Source of the DNA: Crocosphaera chwakensis CCY0110
GTDB taxonomy: Bacteria > Cyanobacteriota > Cyanobacteriia > Cyanobacteriales > Microcystaceae
Reading direction: 5' to 3'
DNA length: 56,631 bases
NCBI RefSeq assembly: GCF_000169335.1
Contig: NZ_AAXW01000031.1
Location: forward strand, 1-56,631
Below the pieces are notes generated by a model. That model made no database searches. It was not told the DNA's origin and saw only the letters and a list, made by a program, of their open reading frames with translations. The position numbers and the translations under genes were made by a program. Every line of letters starts with the position of its first letter. The first letter of the stretch is position 1. Positions 50,433 through 56,631 of the stretch are shown here, one piece after another.

Positions 50433-50585
50433 CAGAACAGAGACATCATCGAGAGTAGGGAGTTGAAAGAAAAGGATAAGAAAAGGTTAAGTTACCCATA
50501 AGTTTTCTGTCGTTATTTAAAGTTAAAATAAATAATAAGTAGAAAAAGAGTTAAGTATTTTAAGAATAACTAATAGAAAAAGTGG

Positions 50586-52154
50586 CTAAAAAGAGAAAAG
50601 AGATTTTCGTTTAGAAAGCATAGATTGACCAAAAGTATGATTAACCCATTGAGACAAATCAGCATTACTAACAGTCATTAAAGCATCTTTAATAAACTGA
50701 GGAGTGAGATTAACCGTGCTGAGAGGAATAGTAAGTAAAAGAGAACGAAGTTCTTTAAGAGGACAACGTTTAGAGAAGTATTTATAGCGACCAAAAAGAG
50801 ATTCAAGGATATCAGAAGTAGCCAGGAGAGGATAAGGAGGATGGGAGGATAATTGAGTATAGAAATAGTTAAAAAGTTGATGTTTAAAAGGGAAGAGACA
50901 AGGAGGAATATCTAGAGAAGAAAGAGATTTGTGGAAAAGAAAAAGAGAAGAAGAATTCAAGCCTTGGGTTTTAACAATAGTTTCAATTGAGCGAGTCATG
51001 TGTAAGAGAGTAGACCAAAGTTGGATATGTTTTTGATAAGGAAAAAGCCAAGAAAATTTTTCAAAAAACCGACGAGAAATGTGTTCTGTAGGATAATGAG
51101 GAAGAAGTTGAAAAAGGAGAGTAAGAGGGATAGAAAGCATAGTTCTAGCCCAATGGAGAAGAGGATCAAGATTAAAAAAACGACATTGAGAACGTTGAGG
51201 AGGAGGGGAAGCAAAAGCGAATTCAGTTTGTTGAACTTGGAGAAGACAGTGATGACAATCCGATAAAAATTGAGGAAAAAGATCATCAGAAAATAATTGT
51301 TTTTCTAGTAAATTAGCCATAGCATGAGTGACATCATAAGTATAATAAAGACGAGGGTGATAAGATTGAAAAAGTTGAATACCTTTTTTAAGATTAGAGC
51401 CATGATCACTGATGATTTGAAGAGGAGTCCCAATTTGGAAACTGAGAGAATGTAAGATAGATTCAATCCATTCACCAGTAGCTTCAGTAGTAACTTCAAG
51501 AGCAAGAATTTGACCGTCAGTATAGGTTAAAGCCCGACGTTGAGATAAGACGTGAGTCGACCAATATTGATAGGGAATACCATAGATAACAAAAGCTTTT
51601 TCTTGACCAAGTTCAAGAGTGAGATCAGCAATAAAAATCCAGTCATCACGCTTTTCTTTGGGACGTTGTAATTCATATAAACCAAGACGTTCAACCCAAG
51701 ACTTAATAGTAGTAGAATGAGGAGAAGAAGGAGAGGAAAAAATGGAGATAGAAGTAGAAGCCCCTTGATAAGAATGTCCAGCAAGAATAACTTGTTTGAC
51801 AGAAATAGAGATAGTAGAAAGGGAATATCGATGGTGAAAAGGGGAAGGGGAGTGTTCATCGAGATCATCAGGGTCAGAAGGAGGAGTAGTATCCTCTGAA
51901 GAAGAAGTAGTAGTAGAAGAGGCTAATTGTTGTTTAAGATGGAAAAGTTCTAATTCTAAGTGATAGACTTTTTGCTCTAAAAAACGAACTTGTTGTTGAG
52001 ACTTTTGAGCTTTAGTTCTCCAGCGATCACGACTTTTTTTTAAAGTACGAGTCTTCTCAACATATTGACGAATTTTCTCTTGTTTTTTAGCAGCATTCTC
52101 TTTCCATTTTTGACGACATTCTTTTTCGTAGCGAAGTTGGCGAGAGAGGGGCAT
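50586..52154 (-). CDS. DDE-transposase-like protein with coiled-coil N terminus, 522 aa
   Basis: The start is placed at ATG 52154 (MPLSRQLRYEKECRQKWKEN); the frame extends 30 more residues upstream without support. Residues 1-90 are a basic coiled coil. Then an RNase H-like core has Asp in WIFIADLTLELG, Asp in LQIISDHGSNLKKG, and Glu in ILESLFGRYK, the spacing of a DDE transposase. I know similar proteins in cyanobacteria but cannot name the IS family, and I see no terminal repeats. The coding strand is strikingly pyrimidine-rich (Ser, Leu, Phe, His codons), unlike its neighbours, which suggests a foreign origin. Confidence 0.6.
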   Translation of the reverse strand: MPLSRQLRYEKECRQKWKENAAKKQEKIRQYVEKTRTLKKSRDRWRTKAQKSQQQVRFLEQKVYHLELELFHLKQQLASSTTTSSSEDTTPPSDPDDLDEHSPSPFHHRYSLSTISISVKQVILAGHSYQGASTSISIFSSPSSPHSTTIKSWVERLGLYELQRPKEKRDDWIFIADLTLELGQEKAFVIYGIPYQYWSTHVLSQRRALTYTDGQILALEVTTEATGEWIESILHSLSFQIGTPLQIISDHGSNLKKGIQLFQSYHPRLYYTYDVTHAMANLLEKQLFSDDLFPQFLSDCHHCLLQVQQTEFAFASPPPQRSQCRFFNLDPLLHWARTMLSIPLTLLFQLLPHYPTEHISRRFFEKFSWLFPYQKHIQLWSTLLHMTRSIETIVKTQGLNSSSLFLFHKSLSSLDIPPCLFPFKHQLFNYFYTQLSSHPPYPLLATSDILESLFGRYKYFSKRCPLKELRSLLLTIPLSTVNLTPQFIKDALMTVSNADLSQWVNHTFGQSMLSKRKSLFSF

Positions 52155-52309
52155 TGTGGAGTTAGAGTGATTCATAAAAGGATTCCAGAATGAAGAACAT
52201 AAAATAACTGTATAGTATATAAGTACGAAATAAAAGAGGTGCATTTGTGCGAATAAGTGAGGAGAATCATCTTTATCGATAATTGCGACAAGGATAATCA
52301 GTAAAATAA

Positions 52310-52483
52310 GAAAAGCGGAAAAGTGAAGCCCAACTACTGCAACAAAATCGGGAATTGGAAGACGCGATTGCGATCGCCCAAGCAGCCAAAGTCGAGTTTC
52401 TCGCCAACATGAGCCACGAAATCCGCCCCCCCATGAATTTAATAGTGATTATTCCTTATTATTGGAAAGATAGAGTTTTATAA
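52310..52483 (+). pseudogene. Histidine-kinase fragment (HisKA H-box)
   Basis: A plus-strand stretch without start reads LLQQNRELEDAIAIAQAAK and then VEFLANMSHEIRPPMN. This is the phosphoacceptor H-box of hybrid sensor kinases (normally HEIRTPMN). The matching sequence stops abruptly at both sides and ends in a stop at 52481-52483. It is locally richer in G+C than its surroundings and contains a HIP1 octamer. It is a relic moved here by recombination or transposition. Confidence 0.7.
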
Positions 52484-52539
52484 GTTTGTGTAACTCATTT
52501 GGATTGAACCAATATTAGTAAATGGGGAAGCAAGAATAA

Positions 52540-52842
52540 TTAAACTAAATCACTAAATAAAGCGAAAAGCCCACAAATTACTAACAAAACTAGCATCACG
52601 ATATATAATCTTTGATTAAGCAAATTAAGCTGACTTTCTAAGCTTGTTAATTGAGCTTGCATAGCTTTCTTATCAGATTCATCTCTTTGTTCTAAAGTGA
52701 TAAGTCGTTGTTCAATTTCTTGCTTATCTAACGCATCAAGAGCCGGACGATTCAGTTCTTTGACCTGTCGAATTTTCTGCTCTACTTTATCTAACATCTT
52801 GTCAATTTCTTGTTCTAATCCTTCTGAGTCATTTAATCCCAT
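52540..52842 (-). CDS. Tail-anchored coiled-coil protein, 100 aa
   Basis: A soluble coiled coil (GLEQEIDKMLDKVEQKIRQV, KELNRP, ALDALDKQEIEQRLITLEQ) is followed by a single C-terminal membrane segment (LYIVMLVLLVICGLFALFSD). It is a paralogue of the next gene upstream (52864-53163): shared EIDKML/EVDRML, EQKI/EQRI and ELNRP blocks at the same positions and the same topology. They are probably membrane-anchored partners. No named family. Confidence 0.6.
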   Translation of the reverse strand: MGLNDSEGLEQEIDKMLDKVEQKIRQVKELNRPALDALDKQEIEQRLITLEQRDESDKKAMQAQLTSLESQLNLLNQRLYIVMLVLLVICGLFALFSDLV

Positions 52843-52863
52843 CTTTTTATTCCTTAGTAAAAA

Positions 52864-53163
52864 TCAAGTTTTCCAAACGACCAAACCGAACGCAGCACAA
52901 CAAAGCAATAACAAACAGAGAATAACAACAGACATCACAGAAACAATTCTAATCTCTTTTTTAAGTCTAGTTAATTTCTCCTGAAAATAGGCTTTATCCC
53001 AAGTTTCATAATGTTCTAGTTTACTCAATCGTTCTTTAAGTCTTTCTTTTTCCCAAGGGCGTATGGGGCGGTTTAATTCTCTGAGTTGCTCAATCCTTTG
53101 CTCAGATTGAGTGAGCATTCGGTCAACTTCTTTATTAAAGTTTGTCGGTTGTTCTTCAGTCAT
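52864..53163 (-). CDS. Tail-anchored coiled-coil protein, 99 aa (tandem paralogue)
   Basis: Same architecture as 52540-52842: a coiled coil (FNKEVDRMLTQSEQRIEQLR, ELNRP, KERLKERLSKLEHYETWDK) then one membrane segment (IVSVMSVVILCLLLLCCAAF). The two genes are 21 bases apart on the same strand and likely arose by tandem duplication. Heterodimer formation at the membrane is a reasonable guess. Function unknown. Confidence 0.6.
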   Translation of the reverse strand: MTEEQPTNFNKEVDRMLTQSEQRIEQLRELNRPIRPWEKERLKERLSKLEHYETWDKAYFQEKLTRLKKEIRIVSVMSVVILCLLLLCCAAFGLVVWKT

Positions 53164-53217
53164 AATTGAATAGAAGCCATGTTTAACATGATGAATATTT
53201 GTATGTAGTATAAAGAG

Positions 53218-53766
53218 TTAAGCTTTCCAATCACCGATACCATGCCATAAGAATTCGACAGTACGTTCAAAAGCATCAGGAATAAACAACCAAAAGAGAG
53301 TGTCGTGCATTCCATGAACGTCACTCATGCCACCCTCGTCATATAACATTTGTCCTCCGAGTCGAATTTGTTTTCTAGCCTCAATATCTTTAGAAAAAAG
53401 ATTACCATCAAGAAAATCATGAATAGTAATGGTTCCAGTTAGATTGAGGACACCTTCATAAATTAACCATCTAGCTTTTTGGAAGGGAAGACAGCTATCA
53501 ATATCATAATCATAAATTCTCTTAATACCATTGAGTTCCTTTTCTAGTTTTGCTAATTGCTTGTTAAGGGTTGAGAGAATCGAATCGGAATCAAGATACT
53601 TTTCGAGTAATTGGAGTTCGGCAGAAGACTTGGAACGAGAGGGTTGAGAAACTGTTTCGGGTAATTTAGATTTCTGTTGACCCGACAAAAGTTTGTACTG
53701 AGTTTCGGGAGATAATTGGATAGTCGATTTCTGAGATTTTCGGTTTCTTCTTCTTCTTTTGGTCAT
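53218..53766 (-). CDS. Hypothetical protein with basic N-terminal tag, 182 aa
   Basis: The first 40 residues are basic (MTKRRRRNRKSQKSTIQLSP) and then read PETQYKLLSGQQKSKL, similar to the tag of the 47533-48159 protein. A helical middle (LNKQLAKLEKELNGIKRIYD) and an acidic/aromatic C terminus (GMHDTLFWLFIPDAFERTV) follow. It lies between the protelomerase-like gene and the tail-anchored pair on one strand. No named family. Confidence 0.55.
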   Translation of the reverse strand: MTKRRRRNRKSQKSTIQLSPETQYKLLSGQQKSKLPETVSQPSRSKSSAELQLLEKYLDSDSILSTLNKQLAKLEKELNGIKRIYDYDIDSCLPFQKARWLIYEGVLNLTGTITIHDFLDGNLFSKDIEARKQIRLGGQMLYDEGGMSDVHGMHDTLFWLFIPDAFERTVEFLWHGIGDWKA

Positions 53767-53825
53767 AGTTTCGTTCTTGATAATATAAGTTTAGAAGTCA
53801 GGTTAGGGGGGTATTTCAATAATAA

Positions 53826-56396
53826 TTAATCCTCTATCAAAGGGAGAACAAAGGCTTTAAGTTGTTGAGAATCTTTGCCCCGATTATGAGTACGAGGATT
53901 AGAAACATTACTATTACTATGAAGTTGCTCAATTTCTGATTGATGTTCTTGTTGAAACTCAATGGCTGCCTGCCGGTGAATACCAAAGGAAGTCTCTAAT
54001 AAACAAGTATTAATCGCCCAAGTCTGGTCAGGATGTTGTTGGTTCCATTGAGTAACAGCATCAAGAACCTTTTGAGCTTTATCTTTAGCCGCACCCTTAT
54101 GTCCACGAGTTTTACGAGTTTTTTTCCTACTCGTTTTAGCTGTGGTCTTGGGTTTCGTTTTTTGAGAGGTTTGAGAATTGTTACCATCAGTATCAATAGG
54201 CAACTCAAGTTGTTCACCTAAAAGGGCTTTTTTAACAGTTTCAAATCGTTTAACCGTCTTCTTAAGTTTTTGATTTTCCTGTTCATAATCATGAACTTGT
54301 TTTTTCAACTGAGTGAACTGTTTTTCATAAGAATCATTTTGTTGTTTAAGTTGGGTAATCTGACCTTGCAGTTGTTGAATTTGTGCTTCATAATCGTCGT
54401 TATTAGCTTGAGGGTGAGTTTGTGTCGGGTTAATATCCCGTTTAGCCAACTGTTGGGTTAACAAAGCGATGGTTTGCGCCTGATGATGTAGAGTTTCAGT
54501 CACCAGTCGCCAGTCAAACCTCACCAGTTTGTCTGTCTCTGGCTTTGAATCTTCTGTTTCAAATGGTTCTGTTTTAGAAGAAGAGGTTTCTAACTGTTGC
54601 TGAACCCACTCAATTAGACCATGAAGTATTTGTGATGGTTCTCCATCAAGATTAAGCTGTTGACCAATTTCTATTAACCGCTTCTGATCTTCATCAGAGA
54701 TTAAAGACTGTTCAGACTCATTTGTAACTGTATAATCGCCAGTGGTTTGTCGATAAAAATCAATTACTTCATCAAGGTCATTAAAAGGAAGATGAGTGCG
54801 AATCGCTTGAGTGACATAAGGTTGGCAATGATTATCAATGTAACTAGGAGTCTGGTAACGTAAATCCTGTGCATCAGGATGTTGTCTAAGCTTTTGTACA
54901 GACTCAACCACAACATCAGCAGAAATCAATGTTTTGAGTGTTGACTTAGCACCTAAACCCGTTGGGGAAAAAGTAAGAGTAAAGGGATCATCAGAAGTTT
55001 CAAAGGTTCCCGATTTAATTAACTCACCAGGAGAACGACCCGTAACCGCCATTAACGCAGCAACTAAGACTGTATAACCACCACTACTGAACATTTGGGA
55101 TAAGCTTATCTTTAAGGATTCTTGTAACTGATGATCAATGAAATCTAATAACGGTGCTTCAAATATCTCTGTTTCAGGTTGAGGGTCTTGAGCTTGATTC
55201 AAGGGTTCTGGTTCAGGAGTTATTACTTTATCTGTATAATCGTGTTGATCAGTCAAAGGAAACTCAGCTAACTTAACCCCTTTATCTCCCAATCGGTTCC
55301 CTTCTGTGTCCACTAAATAATAATGGAAATAATGGGGAGTAGCAGGACTATTAGGAGCCACCTGTTCAGAGAGAACGTGACCTAAATAATGCTGAAGAAA
55401 ACGGTGTTCATGACGGAATTCAGGACAGAAAAAGTGAACAGCGATCGCCCCATAAACACCCCTTAAACGATGAACAGAAACATAATTCTTACCAGGAATG
55501 ACAGGAACTATCTCTGTCTCCTGAAACAGTTTCTGAACCATTCGATTAACTTGTACATTAAAACCCTTAACCTCATTACTTTGGCTACTAAAGTTTTGAA
55601 GCTTAGCCACAGCAGGAAGTTTACGAAACTGTATAATAGCTTGAATAACCTGAGTAGCAGGAAGGATAGTCAAAATATCAAAGCTAGTGGGTTCACCTTC
55701 TTTCTTTTTCTGCTGTCCTTCAAAGTGCAGTAAATAAGGATGGTTAGTGAGAGTAAAATTACCTTTAGTTAAGACTTCCGTGTGTCGTCGTCCCGTCGCA
55801 CCAGCAATGGCGATCGCTAATTTATACTCTAAGCGATCTTTATTTTTTGTCTGTATTAACTTTTGAATCTCGTTTAAATAACGATGAAGTGGTACAGGTT
55901 GTAAATTATCCTGACGTTCGTTATTAATTGAAGTGGTTTGATTTCTGAGGGCTTTATAAGTCTGTTGATCATACTTGAGATAAGTTAAAGCATAATGTTC
56001 ATGAGTTTCTGCCTGTTTCCCTGTATCATGCTTATGATAGGTATAGCGGTGGGAATTATTATCCGTTAGAGGTAAATCACCATCATTAACAGCTTGTTCA
56101 ATAGCATGACGATATTTAGCCAAAATATCAGAACCAATGGTACTTTTGGGGTATCCCTCTTCCAATAAAGCGATTTCAGCTTTACATAAAGCCTGTATAT
56201 CAGCTTCATTATTGGTTCCTTTGAGACTCTCAAGGAACCAATAAATGAGGGTTTGCCTTTCATCAGAAGTCAGTTTAGTTCGCTTGCCGGCCTGAATGCG
56301 ATCGCGATAATCAGCGAGAATATCTTGACGAAGTGCGGTTAAATCCCCTCGTTGACAAAAATGAATTAAGCTCTGAGTCTGCTGTGGAGATGTCAT
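53826..56396 (-). CDS. Protelomerase (telomere resolvase)-like protein, 856 aa
   Basis: This is a tyrosine-recombinase-like telomere resolvase, the class that makes hairpin ends on linear replicons. The core (about 165-370) has Arg in GATGRRHTEVL (R203), a Lys cluster in GQQKKKEG, HRLR at 309-312, LGH at 338-340 and a Tyr-rich HYFHYY at 355-360 that should hold the nucleophile. A second, partial core follows (about 435-510): VTGRSPGELIKSGTFETSDD aligns with the first but lacks the HRLR, LGH and Tyr half. After that come a coiled coil (about 660-735), a Lys/Arg/Thr-rich stretch and a helical C-terminal domain shared with 49503-50432. It is longer than TelN/TelK (about 630-640). Activity is inferred. 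Confidence 0.78.
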   Translation of the reverse strand: MTSPQQTQSLIHFCQRGDLTALRQDILADYRDRIQAGKRTKLTSDERQTLIYWFLESLKGTNNEADIQALCKAEIALLEEGYPKSTIGSDILAKYRHAIEQAVNDGDLPLTDNNSHRYTYHKHDTGKQAETHEHYALTYLKYDQQTYKALRNQTTSINNERQDNLQPVPLHRYLNEIQKLIQTKNKDRLEYKLAIAIAGATGRRHTEVLTKGNFTLTNHPYLLHFEGQQKKKEGEPTSFDILTILPATQVIQAIIQFRKLPAVAKLQNFSSQSNEVKGFNVQVNRMVQKLFQETEIVPVIPGKNYVSVHRLRGVYGAIAVHFFCPEFRHEHRFLQHYLGHVLSEQVAPNSPATPHYFHYYLVDTEGNRLGDKGVKLAEFPLTDQHDYTDKVITPEPEPLNQAQDPQPETEIFEAPLLDFIDHQLQESLKISLSQMFSSGGYTVLVAALMAVTGRSPGELIKSGTFETSDDPFTLTFSPTGLGAKSTLKTLISADVVVESVQKLRQHPDAQDLRYQTPSYIDNHCQPYVTQAIRTHLPFNDLDEVIDFYRQTTGDYTVTNESEQSLISDEDQKRLIEIGQQLNLDGEPSQILHGLIEWVQQQLETSSSKTEPFETEDSKPETDKLVRFDWRLVTETLHHQAQTIALLTQQLAKRDINPTQTHPQANNDDYEAQIQQLQGQITQLKQQNDSYEKQFTQLKKQVHDYEQENQKLKKTVKRFETVKKALLGEQLELPIDTDGNNSQTSQKTKPKTTAKTSRKKTRKTRGHKGAAKDKAQKVLDAVTQWNQQHPDQTWAINTCLLETSFGIHRQAAIEFQQEHQSEIEQLHSNSNVSNPRTHNRGKDSQQLKAFVLPLIED

Positions 56397-56631
56397 TAGA
56401 CCTTTGAATTAATATAAAGGTTGAACTTATCTGTTATAATTATATCTGTATAATAAATAAAAGTCAAGAATTTACAAACAAAAGTTAAGAGATAAAAAAA
56501 GCATAGGATGTAAACTTTAAAAATATTATGGTAAACAGGGGTAATAAATTGTGAGCAAAAACGAAAGAAAAAGCCATTAAAAGCAGAACTAGAATTAGAT
56601 TAAGGGAACAACTATCAAAGGATGGAAAGGA
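56397..56631. promoter_or_regulatory. Upstream region of the protelomerase-like gene
   Basis: An ACCTTT...AAAGGT inverted repeat (56400-56421) lies just before the ATG. TATAAT-like sequences near 56437-56455 can serve as the promoter. No palindrome of telomere type is visible up to the window end. The last 75 bases hold an open plus-strand frame without a start codon. Confidence 0.45.

Noticed and set aside
1..56631. CRISPR arrays, tRNA or rRNA genes
   Set aside because: I saw no regularly spaced direct repeats with unique spacers and no recognisable tRNA or rRNA sequence.

Overview
The window reads as part of a large, low-GC accessory replicon (plasmid or linear plasmid) of a cyanobacterium. 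The evidence is repeated HIP1 octamers (GCGATCGC, e.g. 24864-24871), cyanobacterial/plastid families (Ycf35/DUF1257, a Ycf46-like AAA ATPase, DUF2997), two large cyanobacterial plasmid-type replication proteins, a protelomerase-like protein, and many insertion sequences with no housekeeping genes. The genus cannot be fixed from this sequence alone.

Layout. 1-10.3 kb: a minus-strand series of small genes, mostly hypothetical (HNH protein, Ycf46-like ATPase, KTSC, DUF2997, Ycf35, DUF4314). Many sit in single-gene units with a terminator and a recurrent mini-hairpin in the leader. An IS200/IS605 element (tnpA and tnpB divergent) lies at about 5.24-7.33 kb. 10.3-12.3 kb and 27.1-29.0 kb: two apparently identical 1943-bp IS1634-type elements in opposite orientation, each with its own 6-bp target duplication. 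Between them lie small minus-strand hypothetical genes (with an ASCH and an AlkB-like protein), an XRE regulator, and a Toprim/SF3-helicase replication protein (22674-25808). 29.2-30.8 kb: an IS5-type element that has split a small gene; that gene can be rejoined exactly.

33.2-43.0 kb is the most striking region. Five overlapping or closely spaced genes encode an alpha/beta hydrolase, a caspase-like protease with a C-terminal STAND-like region, a MoxR AAA+ ATPase, a vWA protein and a formylglycine-generating-enzyme/C-type-lectin-fold (FGE) protein. They are followed by a complete diversity-generating retroelement (DGR): avd, reverse transcriptase, template repeat (TR) and a second FGE target gene. 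Both FGE proteins end in a variable repeat (VR). Each VR differs from the TR at 18 positions, and all 36 differences fall on TR adenines. The simplest reading is an NTP-dependent immune or conflict system (vWA-MoxR ternary type) whose sensor surface is hypermutated by a resident DGR.

43.4-47.5 kb: a ribbon-helix-helix protein, an origin-like spacer with a DnaA box, and a second Rep protein (CyRepA1-like). 47.5-56.4 kb: a PIN toxin/antitoxin pair, gene debris (XisH-like, HNH-like and histidine-kinase fragments), a DDE-transposase-like gene, two tandem tail-anchored coiled-coil proteins, and an 856-aa protelomerase-like protein. The last carries a second partial catalytic core and a C-terminal domain shared with a nearby coiled-coil protein (49503-50432). 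Two Rep genes plus a telomere-resolvase homologue suggest a composite, possibly linear, replicon; no telomere is visible in the window.
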